NCBI RefSeq assembly: GCF_040822065.1
Contig: NZ_CP162005.1
Location: forward strand, 2,976,001-3,040,000
Source of the DNA: Pedobacter sp. WC2423
Lineage (GTDB): Bacteria > Bacteroidota > Bacteroidia > Sphingobacteriales > Sphingobacteriaceae
DNA length: 64,000 bases
Reading direction: 5' to 3'
Shown: positions 27,993-37,697 of the stretch, piece after piece
How the letters are laid out: each line of letters begins with the position of its first letter
Position numbering within the stretch: the first letter of the stretch is position 1
The notes under the pieces: model-generated
What the model saw: only the letters and a program-made list of their open reading frames with translations
Databases searched by the model: none
Told to the model about the DNA's origin: nothing
Program-made: the position numbers and the translations under genes

Positions 27993-28232
27993 TTAAGTAT
28001 TAAACTCATCCAGAGAATAAGGCATTTCTATACACAAGAATCCCTTTTCCAGCAGTAACTGTTCTACTGCAATCGTACAGATTACCGGGCTCACTACTCT
28101 CAGAATTTTATCTATATCTTCTAAATCGAATGTCCAGTTCTTTTCCCCCAGAAAGACATCGAGCGCTGGCCTCACACAATCCAGATCACCTTTGTCCTGG
28201 ACTGATGTTTTAAATATAATTACATTCATCAT
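27993..28232 (-). CDS. Hypothetical 79-residue protein, ferredoxin-like fold likely
   Basis: A small soluble protein (MMNVIIFKTSVQDKGDLDCV...). The pattern beta-helix-beta with WTFDLEDIDKILRVVSP in the middle resembles small conserved Bacteroidota proteins of ferredoxin-like fold that have no known role. Either of two adjacent Met codons could be the start. It stands alone, convergent with gapA. Confidence 0.55.
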   Translation of the reverse strand: MMNVIIFKTSVQDKGDLDCVRPALDVFLGEKNWTFDLEDIDKILRVVSPVICTIAVEQLLLEKGFLCIEMPYSLDEFNT

Positions 28233-28400
28233 TTATAGTTAAATAGTTCAAGATTCAGCCCTGCTCACGAATAATTTGCTGTGGGCTGGCAGAAACTGCT
28301 AAGCTAAAGATGAGCTAACAAATCAACTATCCAAAGGCATTTAAGGCCGAAATGCACAAAATTGGCGGTGAACGGTCAAAAATAACCGGTAAACATGCTA

Positions 28401-28649
28401 CTATTTTCTGGCCAGCCAATCCAGAACCTGAGGAGTCTTTTCTTTGCTGATACCATTTGTAAATGGCTTTAAAATGTAATCAATACCATTCGTTTTGAAA
28501 GCATTTAAAGCATATTCATCATAAGCAGTACAAAATTTAACTACCGCAGCGGAAAATATAACATCCAGCTGAATGCCTATAACCTGACTGATAAACGAAA
28601 CGGATTGTGGTGGCGAAAACAGAGTGCTAAGTATTTCTCTCGTAAACAA
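28401..28649 (-). pseudogene. Remnant of a LytTR-type response regulator receiver
   Basis: Only 82 codons are open and the first part overlaps the 3' end of the GNAT gene. The stretch CTAYDEYALNAFKTNGIDYILKPF is the conserved end of LytR/AlgR-type receiver domains (usually VIFTTAYDEYAL...DYLLKP). The phosphorylation Asp region, the rest of the receiver and the LytTR DNA-binding domain are missing. It looks like a decayed, truncated gene rather than a real protein. Confidence 0.6.
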
Positions 28650-29154
28650 AAGTATCCCTGACTCTTCCTTTCATCTCAAAGTGTTTCTTAATTAACTTGA
28701 TTCTGAAGAAACCACAATGCTTTAATACGGCCTGGGAGGCAAGATTTAAAACATCACAAGTTGCCTCAATAGTCTTTATGCTTAATTCGGAAGCTACAAA
28801 CCGGATCAAACCATTTGTAGCTTCTTTAGCATATCCCATTCTCCAATATAACGGATTAACAATATAACCTAAATTTCCTTTATGTGCTTCCTGCTTGTCA
28901 AATCTAAAACCACAGCCCCCAATCAGCCTGTTTTCCTCTTTCAGTACAATAGCCAGTTCGAAGCTGGTTCTGGGTAAAATTTCTTTCTGTCTGAGGGCTT
29001 CTTCAATAAAAATTAAGGTATCAGCCTGCGTATTAGGCCCCCAGTTTTCATAAACCAGGATATTCTCCTGGCTTGCGTATTCATGGACAGCCACCCAGTC
29101 TGCTTGCACATATTCCCGGAGTATCAACCTTTCCGTTTCTATCCGGATTTCCAT
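28627..29154 (-). CDS. GNAT family N-acetyltransferase (RimJ/RimL type)
   Basis: A 175-residue acetyltransferase. IRIETERLILREYVQADW opens the domain in the RimJ/RimL manner; GGCGFRFDKQEAHKGNLGYIV and WRMGYAKEATNGLIRF form the acetyl-CoA pocket. The acceptor is unknown. It starts 3 bp after the glgB stop, so it is the last gene of the GH31-glgB run; the pairing looks positional rather than functional. Confidence 0.85.
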   Translation of the reverse strand: MEIRIETERLILREYVQADWVAVHEYASQENILVYENWGPNTQADTLIFIEEALRQKEILPRTSFELAIVLKEENRLIGGCGFRFDKQEAHKGNLGYIVNPLYWRMGYAKEATNGLIRFVASELSIKTIEATCDVLNLASQAVLKHCGFFRIKLIKKHFEMKGRVRDTFVYERNT

Positions 29155-29157
29155 CTG

Positions 29158-31119
29158 TTATACTGTTTTTAATATCATTGCACCCAAAGGCGCAATATTA
29201 ACCGAAATAGCATACTCCCTTCCATTCACCGAAGCTGCTTCTGGCAGAAAAGCAGTTGTATTGAGTTTACCACTACCAAAATACTCCGTCGCATCACTGT
29301 TAAAGATTTCTTTCCACGAAGCTTTAAACGGTAAACCTATTTTATAATTCTGTCTGTAAACAGGAGTCATATTTAAAATGATGATCAAGGTATCCTTTGC
29401 TTTATGCCCTTTACGCGTATAAACGTAAATAGAATGATCCCTGTCATCTGCACTGATCCATTCAAACCCTTCAGCAGAAAAATTAAAATCATGCAGTCCC
29501 GGCTCTGTCCGGTATAATTTATTAAGCGCCTTCACATAAGTCTGCATCCCTGAATGAGACTTATACCGCAATAAGTCCCAGTCCAGTGAATTGGTAAAAT
29601 TCCATTCCCCGTTCTGTGCAAACTCATTTCCCATAAAAAGAAGTTTTGTACCAGGCTGAGTAAACATATAAGCATATAAAAGACGCAGATTTGCATGTTT
29701 TCTCCACTCATCACCCGGCATTTTATAAATTATAGAAGATTTACCATGCACCACCTCATCATGAGAAAATGGCAGCATAAACTTCTCAGAAAATGCATAA
29801 GTAATACTAAAAGTCAGCTGATGGTGATTATACTTCCTGTCTATCGGATCAGTTTTGAAATACTTCAGCGTATCGTTCATCCAGCCCATCATCCATTTCA
29901 TTCCAAAGCCCAAACCTCCTTCAGCTACCGGATGTGTTACCCCCGGGTAAGTACTGCTTTCTTCAGCAATCGTATGAACACCTTTAAAATTTGTATAAAT
30001 AGATTCATTCAGATCTTTTAGAAACTGAATAGCTCCCAGATTTTCTGAACCACCAAATTCATTAGTTGCTGCATCCCCTGATTTCCGGGAGAAATCAAAA
30101 TATAACATAGAAGCTACTGCATCTACACGTAAACCATCCGCATGAAACTGATCCAGCCAGTACATGGCATTACTGATCAGGAAAGAACGGACTTCATTTC
30201 TGTCATAATTGAATATATATGATTTCCAGTCCGGATGAAAGCCCTTACGCATATCCGCATGTTCATATAAATGTGTCCCATCAAAATGGAACAATCCATG
30301 CGCATCTCCCGGAAAATGTGAAGGTACCCAGTCCAGAATTACGGCAATATCATTTTTGTGAAACTGTTCTATCAGGTACATCAGCTCCTGTGGTGTTCCA
30401 TGCCTGGAACTGGCTGCAAAATATCCGGTAATCTGATAACCCCACGAAGGATAATAAGGATACTCCATAATCGGCATCAGCTCGACATGGGTAAAGCCCA
30501 TTTCCAGTACATAGGGCACCAGGCTATTGGCTATTTCTTTATAAGTTAAAATCCGGTCGGGTTCTGAAGGATCGCGCTGCCATGAACCCAGATGTACTTC
30601 ATAAACAGACATTGGCTGATCCAGTGCATTTAATACAGGACGTTTCTTCAGCCATGCTTTATCTTTCCAGGTATAATCCGTATCCCACACTACTGAAGCT
30701 GTTTGCGGCGGATGCTCCCACCGGGTTGCAAAAGGATCTCCCTTTTCATATTCTTTCCCGTCAAACCCTTTGATAAAATACTTATAAACTGCTCCTTTTC
30801 CTACTGCGGGAATAAAACCTTCCCAGATTCCCGATTCATCCAGTCGTTTATATAACCGGTGTGAAGTTGCGTGCCACTGGTTAAAATCTCCGGCCACATA
30901 TACATCATGCGCATTAGGCGCCCATACTGAAAAATAAGTTCCTTTGTTATTATTTACACTTAAAAGGTGCGCTCCCATTTTTTCATACAAACGAAAATGT
31001 TTGCCTGAAATAAATAAAGCGACGTCAAAGTCTGTCAGTAAACTAAAAATCCAGACAGGTGCATCTGCAGATACGGCAATATTTTCTTTAACAGGTTTAC
31101 CCTGATTCGCTTTAGCCAT
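29158..31119 (-). CDS. glgB: 1,4-alpha-glucan branching enzyme
   Basis: Makes alpha-1,6 branches in glycogen. The 653 residues begin with a CBM48-like N-domain (KGTYFSVWAPNAHDVYVAGDFN, about 60-80) and continue with a GH13 barrel: the nucleophile Asp in DGLRVDAVASML, the acid Glu in TIAEESSTYPGV, and the third Asp in LPFSHDEVVHGKSS. It is immediately behind the GH31 gene (10-bp gap). No glgA, glgC or glgP is in the window. Confidence 0.93.
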   Translation of the reverse strand: MAKANQGKPVKENIAVSADAPVWIFSLLTDFDVALFISGKHFRLYEKMGAHLLSVNNNKGTYFSVWAPNAHDVYVAGDFNQWHATSHRLYKRLDESGIWEGFIPAVGKGAVYKYFIKGFDGKEYEKGDPFATRWEHPPQTASVVWDTDYTWKDKAWLKKRPVLNALDQPMSVYEVHLGSWQRDPSEPDRILTYKEIANSLVPYVLEMGFTHVELMPIMEYPYYPSWGYQITGYFAASSRHGTPQELMYLIEQFHKNDIAVILDWVPSHFPGDAHGLFHFDGTHLYEHADMRKGFHPDWKSYIFNYDRNEVRSFLISNAMYWLDQFHADGLRVDAVASMLYFDFSRKSGDAATNEFGGSENLGAIQFLKDLNESIYTNFKGVHTIAEESSTYPGVTHPVAEGGLGFGMKWMMGWMNDTLKYFKTDPIDRKYNHHQLTFSITYAFSEKFMLPFSHDEVVHGKSSIIYKMPGDEWRKHANLRLLYAYMFTQPGTKLLFMGNEFAQNGEWNFTNSLDWDLLRYKSHSGMQTYVKALNKLYRTEPGLHDFNFSAEGFEWISADDRDHSIYVYTRKGHKAKDTLIIILNMTPVYRQNYKIGLPFKASWKEIFNSDATEYFGSGKLNTTAFLPEAASVNGREYAISVNIAPLGAMILKTV

Positions 31120-31129
31120 TATTTTAAGG

Positions 31130-33604
31130 TTATATTTCTCCCTGAATTTGTATCACAGAGAAGTTCTTATTGCTTTTGAAACGTAAGCAGTTTCTATCGT
31201 CAGTAAAATAGTCTTTAATTTCCAATCCGTCTACAATGACCTTCTTAACTCCAAAAGGAATGCCAATTATGTTGTAATCATAGGTTTCATAATTCGGTGT
31301 ATATAAGCCTTCCAGCTTCTGCTGGATCAGCAGGCGGCGATCATTTCCTTTAACTGTAAACTTTTTCTCCGAATAAATATCCTGCTCATAGGCAAAAGTA
31401 TCGCCATGATCCTCAAAGAAGAATGAATTCACTTCATAGTCCGCATAGAAGATATTCAGCAATACTTCGTCTATATGTTTTTCTCCCACATACTGCATCA
31501 CCGGATACTCCGGAATAACAGCGCCCGCCTTAATAAAAATAGGCATACTCTCTAATGGCGCGTCTACTAAATGCTCGTTTTCCCCAGCAAGCAATTCATG
31601 CGTCCAGATGTTATACCACTGTCCTTTTGGCAAATACACCGTTCTTGAAACAGCACCTTGCTCTAAAATCGGGCAAACCAGTATTTTATCTCCATAAGCA
31701 AATTCATCTTGTCTGAAATGATTGCTTACGTTTTCCTGCTCCAACATCACCAAAGGTCTCAGAATCGGGAAACCATAACGGTGATGCTCCCAGAATACAG
31801 AATAAAAATAAGGCATTAAACGGTATCTCAATTCAATAAACTTCCGGTTGATCGCGGTATAAGGCTCTCCAAAACTCCATGGCTCTCTTTCGGCTGTATC
31901 ACCCGCAGAGTGTGCCCGCATAAAAGGAGAAAATGTTCCCAGCTGAATCCAGCGGGTAAATAACTCTCCATCCGGTTCACCACTAAATCCTCCGATATCC
32001 GTTCCGCAAAAAGGAACTCCCGAAACTGACATCCGCTGACACTGTATATTTCCTATTTTTAAATGTTCCCAACTTGCTACATTATCACCTGTCCATACAC
32101 AACCATAACGCTGCATTCCGGCATATCCTGCACGGGTAATCGTAAAAGGACGCTTATTACGCATCAGCTTTTTTAAGCCGTCATAAGTTGAACGTACCAT
32201 CTGCATCCCATAAACATTATGAGCCTTCCGGTGCGAACCTCTGTGCCCATCGTAATTATGACGTACATCGTTTGGAAAAGTTCCTGCGCCGAATACTGCC
32301 GGCTCATTCATATCATTCCAAACCCCTGCAACCCCCATGTCTACAAGCTCTTTATATAATCCGCCCCACCATTCTCTTACCGCCGGATTCGTGAAATCAG
32401 GGAACTGGCATCTGCCTGGCCACACATGACCCTCCATAAAATAATCGTCGCTCCTTCTACAGAAATAATTGTTCTCTTTTCCTTCTTTAAAAACCCAGTA
32501 ATTATCATCCACTTTTATTCCCGGATCAATCATCACAACGGTTTTAAATCCATCGTCTGCTAATTCTTTGATCATTTTCCTTGGATCAGGGAAGTGTTTT
32601 TTATTCCAGGTAAAACAACGATAGCCATCCATATAATCGATATCGAAGTAAATCGCATCACAAGGAATATCCCTGGAACGGAACCCTTCTGCAATGGCTT
32701 TTACCTTGGTTTCCGGATAATAACTCCAACGGCACTGATGATACCCCAATGCCCATTTAGGAGGCATAGGATGCGTTCCGGTTAAAGTTTGATAACGTTT
32801 AACCACATCCATCATATGTGGCCCATGGATATAATAATATTGCAACTCACCACCATCCGACCAGAAGCTGGTCTTATCATTGTCTTCTTTACCAAAGTCA
32901 AAATAAGAGCGGAAAGTATTATCAAAGAAAATACCGTAAGCAGATTTTTGATGAACGCCGGTATAAAATGGGATTGTTCTGTATAAAGGATCCTGATCCC
33001 ATCCAAAAGAATAAGCATCCGTATTCCAGTTTTGAAAATGACGGCCGCGCAGGTTCATATTTCCTGATTTATCACCAAGGCCGAAAAAGTTCTCTTCCGG
33101 AAAACATTTCTTAGTAGCAAAAACATAGTACCCACCAAAGTCCGCATTTTCTTCCCAGTGCATTGGAGAGGCGTCCTCACTCATTACAAGCTGAGACAGA
33201 TTTTCCGTAAATGAAATATGAAAATCCTCTTTTCTGATTTTACAGGTTACCGTATTGGTTGCTATCGCATAATAATCTTCTTCCTCATCGAAATTGAAAG
33301 TACTTACTTTCTGATCCACAACCGGAACAGCATAAGAGAAATCTTCCAGAAAAACACTGTGAGGTGCGAGTCTGACACGTATAATTTCGTTACTCACTAC
33401 TCTGACCTCTACGCTGGCTTCCCCGTCTGAGAAGAAAAATTTGTTCCCATCCTGACGGACTTCCCGAACTTGCGTTAGATATTTCTTAACTATCGGTTTT
33501 AAAGCTAATACCGGATTGTTTAAATGCTGAATAGTGGATTCAACTATTTCCTTGATATTTTCGCTGTCCGTTATTTCGTTTCCTTGCTCTTCGAATTCTT
33601 CCAT
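31130..33604 (-). CDS. Glycoside hydrolase family 31 alpha-glucosidase
   Basis: An 824-residue enzyme likely releasing glucose from alpha-glucans. The catalytic nucleophile is the Asp of GVWNDMNEPAVF (about residue 430); the acid/base lies further on in the barrel near GTDIGGFSGEPDGELFTRW. The N-domain (about 40-250) is the GH31 beta-sandwich and the C-terminal 200 residues are beta domains. No signal peptide is seen, so it probably acts in the cytoplasm on glycogen or imported oligosaccharides. It heads the operon with glgB. Confidence 0.92.
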   Translation of the reverse strand: MEEFEEQGNEITDSENIKEIVESTIQHLNNPVLALKPIVKKYLTQVREVRQDGNKFFFSDGEASVEVRVVSNEIIRVRLAPHSVFLEDFSYAVPVVDQKVSTFNFDEEEDYYAIATNTVTCKIRKEDFHISFTENLSQLVMSEDASPMHWEENADFGGYYVFATKKCFPEENFFGLGDKSGNMNLRGRHFQNWNTDAYSFGWDQDPLYRTIPFYTGVHQKSAYGIFFDNTFRSYFDFGKEDNDKTSFWSDGGELQYYYIHGPHMMDVVKRYQTLTGTHPMPPKWALGYHQCRWSYYPETKVKAIAEGFRSRDIPCDAIYFDIDYMDGYRCFTWNKKHFPDPRKMIKELADDGFKTVVMIDPGIKVDDNYWVFKEGKENNYFCRRSDDYFMEGHVWPGRCQFPDFTNPAVREWWGGLYKELVDMGVAGVWNDMNEPAVFGAGTFPNDVRHNYDGHRGSHRKAHNVYGMQMVRSTYDGLKKLMRNKRPFTITRAGYAGMQRYGCVWTGDNVASWEHLKIGNIQCQRMSVSGVPFCGTDIGGFSGEPDGELFTRWIQLGTFSPFMRAHSAGDTAEREPWSFGEPYTAINRKFIELRYRLMPYFYSVFWEHHRYGFPILRPLVMLEQENVSNHFRQDEFAYGDKILVCPILEQGAVSRTVYLPKGQWYNIWTHELLAGENEHLVDAPLESMPIFIKAGAVIPEYPVMQYVGEKHIDEVLLNIFYADYEVNSFFFEDHGDTFAYEQDIYSEKKFTVKGNDRRLLIQQKLEGLYTPNYETYDYNIIGIPFGVKKVIVDGLEIKDYFTDDRNCLRFKSNKNFSVIQIQGEI

Positions 33605-33887
33605 AAAAAGGTTTCCGTAATCTGTTTATATGTGTAAACTGTCTGATTGACCAAGCTAAAGTGTTAATTATTATGCCAAAACACAAGATTTTTCAGATAT
33701 AATTCAAAGAGAAATTCTAACCGGCAAAATCAAAATGCCGTTAGCTGAATCTATTTAGCTTTTTATGGAACAAATCAGCACTCCTATTCAGCCGAAAATC
33801 ACAAATATGATTAAGATTAGCAATCCATACACTTTTATCTTAAATTGCCATAGAATACCAATTCTTTAACCGGTAATTCAATCTCAT

Positions 33888-36326
33888 ATGAAGAACAAAT
33901 TTAAAGCATTCATTTGCGTCATTATACCTATACTGTTAGCCTTTGTACTCAACACTAAATTTGGTTCCTTACCCCCGCTTTTAAAATTCCTTAACCCATT
34001 TACCGGTTTCTGGCAGAATGCAGAAAAGATGAGTATTGCCAAAAAAAGTGCAATCCGTCTAAAAGGGGCCGAACAAACTGTAGAAGTAGTTTTTGATGAC
34101 CGGATGATCCCTCATATTTTCGCCGGAAATGACCACGATGTTTATTATACACAAGGCTATATTACCGCGATGAACCGTTTATGGCAAATGGATTTCCAGA
34201 CCCGTTTTGCAGCCGGCAGACTCTCTGAAGTGGTAGGAGCCAAAGCTATTGAAGTAGATAGATACCAACGCCGTATGGGAATGGTTTATGGCGCTGAAAA
34301 CTCTTTAAAAGGAATGATGGAAGACCCCAGATCAAAAGCCATGATTGAAGCCTATACCGCCGGAATTAATGACTATATCCATTCGCTTTCCAGTGCGCAG
34401 CTTCCATTAGAATATAAGATACTGGATTTCACGCCCGAAGACTGGACACCCCTTAAATGTGCCTTGCTCCTCAAACAAATGTCGGCCGTACTGGCTATGG
34501 GTTCAGACGAATTTTACATGAGTAACATCCTGAAAAAATACGGGCCTGAAATAACAGCCGATTTATTCCCTGATTATCCCTTCCGTGAAGATCCGATTAT
34601 CCCTGCAGGTACCCAATGGGATTTCAACCCCCTGCAACTTCCAAAAACACCTGCCAGTTTTACTGAAATGACCACAGGTAAAGTAAAAACCAAAGTATTG
34701 GAAGATGGGATCGGAAGTAATAACTGGGCACTCTCTGGTGCTAAAACAGCTTCAGGATATCCGATTCTCGCCAATGACCCTCACCTGAATTTAACCTTAC
34801 CTTCTATCTGGTATCAGATCCAGTTAAATGCACCCGGACTTAACGCCTATGGCGTCTCACTACCTGGTGCTCCGGGTATCACGATTGGTTTCAATAAAGA
34901 CATTGCATGGGGCGTAACCAATGTTGCCGCAGACGTCCTGGATTTCTACCAGATCAAATTTAAAGACGCTGCGCATAAGCAATATAAATATAACAATACC
35001 TGGAAAAACACAACCGTTAGACTGGAAACGATAAAAATCAGAGGTGCTAAAAATGAAATAGATACCGTTTTTTATACCCATCATGGCCCGGTTGTTTATT
35101 TTCAAAAACCAGAAAAACTCAGCATGGCCGACAATGTGCCAACCGGTAATGCACTGCGCTGGATAGCGCATGATAAATCAAATGAGCTGATGACTTTCTA
35201 TTTATTGAACAGAGGTAAAAATTACAATGACTACCGGAAAGCACTTACTTACTATACAGCACCTGCACAGAACTTTATTTTTGCTTCCTCAGCAAATGAT
35301 ATTGCCATTACAGCAAATGGAAAATTTCCATTGAAATGGAAAGGTCAGGGTAAATTTATACTCGATGGCTCCGATCCAAAAAATGACTGGCAGGGATGGA
35401 TACCCTACGCAGAGAATCCAACCGTTAAGAATCCGGAAAGAAACTTTGTCAGCTCAGCAAATCAATCCTCTACTGACCCATCCTACCCTTATTATATCAA
35501 TTGGGAATTTGGTTCCTATGAACGTGGTAAAAGAATTAATGACAGGCTGAAAGCAATGACAAAAGCAACAGCCGACAGTATCCGGATCATGCAAAGCGAC
35601 AGTTATAGTATTCTGGCGCAGGACCTGCTACCCGCACTAATTTCAAAAATTGACCCGGCAAAACTCAATGCAACACAAAAAGAAGCATTGGAAATCACCA
35701 CTAAATGGGATAAGTTCTTTACAGCTAAAGCAATTGGCGGCAGTATTTTCGATCTGTGGACTAAACGCTTGTTTAAAGACATCTGGGATGATGAATTTAC
35801 GATTGCCTCTGTACCCATGCGATACCCTTCCAAAGACCGGACTGTAGAATTGATTTTAAAAGACCCGGGTTCAAAATGGTTCGATAATGTGAATACTCCA
35901 CAAAAGGAAACCTTAAATGACCTCGTTAATGAGGCTTTTAAATACACCTGTGATAGTCTGGAAAGGAAATACGGGCCGATTGGTAAAAGATGGCAATGGG
36001 CTAATGTGAAACAAACACATGTACCTCACTTAGCGAATATACCGGGAATGGGCTCTGAAACACTGCTGATCGGAGGGGCGAAAAGCACCATTAATGCCTT
36101 AGACGAAAAAAATGGCCCATCCTGGAGAATGGTCGTTGAGCTTGGAAAAACGCCAAAAGGTCACGGCGTATATCCAGGCGGACAATCGGGTAATCCAGGC
36201 AGCTTTTTCTATGATGATATGCTGAGTACCTGGGCAGATGGCAAATTATATGACCTCTACCTGATGCAATCGGCAGAGGATACCCAGGGTAAAGTTCTTT
36301 CACGTTTAAAAATTTCTAAAAAATAG
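33888..36326 (+). CDS. Penicillin acylase family (Ntn-hydrolase) protein
   Basis: An 812-residue precursor that should self-cleave into alpha and beta chains. It has an N-terminal hydrophobic segment (about 7-24) as signal or anchor. The beta-chain nucleophile is Ser277 in GIGSNNWALSG, and later NDPHLNLTLPSIWYQ and GAPGITIGFNKDIAWG match the family. Members hydrolyse amide bonds of beta-lactams, acyl-homoserine lactones or other amides; the substrate here is unknown. The following 116-residue membrane gene starts 3 bp after the stop. Confidence 0.88.
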   Translation: MKNKFKAFICVIIPILLAFVLNTKFGSLPPLLKFLNPFTGFWQNAEKMSIAKKSAIRLKGAEQTVEVVFDDRMIPHIFAGNDHDVYYTQGYITAMNRLWQMDFQTRFAAGRLSEVVGAKAIEVDRYQRRMGMVYGAENSLKGMMEDPRSKAMIEAYTAGINDYIHSLSSAQLPLEYKILDFTPEDWTPLKCALLLKQMSAVLAMGSDEFYMSNILKKYGPEITADLFPDYPFREDPIIPAGTQWDFNPLQLPKTPASFTEMTTGKVKTKVLEDGIGSNNWALSGAKTASGYPILANDPHLNLTLPSIWYQIQLNAPGLNAYGVSLPGAPGITIGFNKDIAWGVTNVAADVLDFYQIKFKDAAHKQYKYNNTWKNTTVRLETIKIRGAKNEIDTVFYTHHGPVVYFQKPEKLSMADNVPTGNALRWIAHDKSNELMTFYLLNRGKNYNDYRKALTYYTAPAQNFIFASSANDIAITANGKFPLKWKGQGKFILDGSDPKNDWQGWIPYAENPTVKNPERNFVSSANQSSTDPSYPYYINWEFGSYERGKRINDRLKAMTKATADSIRIMQSDSYSILAQDLLPALISKIDPAKLNATQKEALEITTKWDKFFTAKAIGGSIFDLWTKRLFKDIWDDEFTIASVPMRYPSKDRTVELILKDPGSKWFDNVNTPQKETLNDLVNEAFKYTCDSLERKYGPIGKRWQWANVKQTHVPHLANIPGMGSETLLIGGAKSTINALDEKNGPSWRMVVELGKTPKGHGVYPGGQSGNPGSFFYDDMLSTWADGKLYDLYLMQSAEDTQGKVLSRLKISKK

Positions 36327-36329
36327 CAC

Positions 36330-36680
36330 ATGGTCTTTCTCGTTATACTTATCGCCTCTTTTTTATTACAAATGATTTTACCCTGGTGGATCATCGTCAT
36401 CCTTTCTTTTGCGACCTGCGGGTTAATCGGTAAAACAGCAAAACTATCTTTGTGGCAACCTTTCTTTGCGATTGCGCTATTATGGACAGGCGTCGCTTTA
36501 TATCAGAGCCTGCCGAATCATAACCTGCTGGTTTCGCGTGTGGCAGAGATGTTTGGTCTCCATACCTGGTGGTTAGTCCTGTTGGTTTCAGCATTGCTGG
36601 GCGGCTTTGTGGCTGCGGTAAGCGGTTACTGTGGTTACCAGTTCAGAAAAGCAGTACTGGTAAAAAAAACAACGGCATAA
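36330..36680 (+). CDS. Small membrane protein, 116 residues
   Basis: Four hydrophobic segments (about 1-15, 17-32, 42-58 and 75-100) make most of this protein. Charged residues are few and mostly in loops (GLIGKTAKLSLW) and at the end (RKAVLVKKTTA). I do not recognise a family. It follows the penicillin acylase gene by 3 bp and is almost certainly co-transcribed with it. Confidence 0.6.
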   Translation: MVFLVILIASFLLQMILPWWIIVILSFATCGLIGKTAKLSLWQPFFAIALLWTGVALYQSLPNHNLLVSRVAEMFGLHTWWLVLLVSALLGGFVAAVSGYCGYQFRKAVLVKKTTA

Positions 36681-36700
36681 GATTTATCTAACTGTTTATG

Positions 36701-36708
36701 TATTTTTG
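36701..36708 (+). promoter_or_regulatory. Promoter -7 element at the start of the LuxE-like gene
   Basis: TATTTTTG matches TAnnTTTG exactly. Its predicted start point (near 36714) falls on the in-frame GTG at 36713, which argues that the ATG at 36698 is not the true start. Confidence 0.4.
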
Positions 36709-36712
36709 CGGC

Positions 36713-37696
36713 GTGAAAGCTTTAATTCCTCAAATATTTTCTATCCGCAACGCACAACAGTTTAATGAAACCGCACTGGCCATTTTCAAATACCAGGCGG
36801 AGTTTTGTGTACCTTATCGTCAGTTTATCACCCACCTGAATGTCAAACCTGAACAGATCACACAGGTAGCCGATATCCCCTATTTACCGATCAGCTTTTT
36901 CAAAAGCCACCGCGTAGTCAGTACTAATGAACCAGAGGAGATTGTTTTCAGCAGTTCCGGAACTACAGGAATGGTGCAAAGTAAACATGCGGTGACAGAC
37001 CTGAGTGTATACGAAGAAAGCTTTAACAAAGCATTTGAGCAATTTTATGGTCCGGTTACAGACACCTGTCTGCTGGCCTTACTTCCATCCTATCTGGAAA
37101 GAGATGGTTCTTCGCTAATCTATATGATTGATGCATTGCTGAATCAAAGCAAACATCCCGATAGCGGTTATTTCTTACATAACCACGAAGCGCTTTTCCA
37201 AAAGTTAACCTATTTAAAAAAAGCAGGTCAGCCAACGCTGTTAATTGGTGTTACTTATGCCCTGCTTGACTTTCTTGAAACCCATCAGCTGGACTTTCCC
37301 GAATTAATCGTGATGGAAACAGGAGGTATGAAAGGAAAAAGGAAAGAAATGGTCAGAGAAGAACTACACGAAATATTAAAAAGCGGATTTGGTGTAGCTG
37401 CTATTCACAGTGAATACGGAATGACTGAGCTGCTTTCACAAGCTTATTCTTCAGGAGAAGGTATATTTGATTGTCCAAACTGGATGAAGATTGTGTTAAG
37501 GGACACGAATGATCCCCTAACACTCCTCAATTCTAATCAGACAGGAGGCATTAATATTATTGATCTTGCCAATATTAACTCCTGCTCGTTCATCGCTACA
37601 CAAGATCTGGGCCGGTTATTGCCTGGCGGTTCCTTTGAAGTACTTGGCCGTTTTGACAATGCAGACATCAGAGGTTGTAACCTGCTGGTTCAGTAA
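36713..37696 (+). CDS. LuxE/PaaK-like acyl-protein synthetase family protein
   Basis: An adenylate-forming enzyme relative that activates acyl groups. The core FSSSGTTGMVQSKHAV is the nucleotide-binding loop; HSEYGMTELLSQAY and DLGRLLPGGSFEVLGRFDNAD follow in order. The frame is open from an ATG at 36698, but a -7 promoter element overlaps those first codons, so I prefer the GTG at 36713 (327 residues, starting with KALIPQIF). The function in this organism is unknown; LuxE makes acyl-protein for luminescence, but no lux genes are present. It ends 2 bp from the convergent tyrS stop. Confidence 0.75.
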   Translation: MKALIPQIFSIRNAQQFNETALAIFKYQAEFCVPYRQFITHLNVKPEQITQVADIPYLPISFFKSHRVVSTNEPEEIVFSSSGTTGMVQSKHAVTDLSVYEESFNKAFEQFYGPVTDTCLLALLPSYLERDGSSLIYMIDALLNQSKHPDSGYFLHNHEALFQKLTYLKKAGQPTLLIGVTYALLDFLETHQLDFPELIVMETGGMKGKRKEMVREELHEILKSGFGVAAIHSEYGMTELLSQAYSSGEGIFDCPNWMKIVLRDTNDPLTLLNSNQTGGINIIDLANINSCSFIATQDLGRLLPGGSFEVLGRFDNADIRGCNLLVQ

Positions 37697-37697
37697 A

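Noticed and set aside
28240..28400. A LytTR DNA-binding domain continuing the response regulator remnant
   Set aside because: No frame in this stretch contains LytTR-like sequence; only an AT-rich non-coding region is seen.
32188..33430. Plus-strand open frames inside the GH31 gene
   Set aside because: They lie wholly within a well-supported gene in another frame and look like antisense shadows.
33605..33887. A small gene between the GH31 gene and the penicillin acylase gene
   Set aside because: No frame with a start and protein-like sequence; it appears to be a divergent promoter region.
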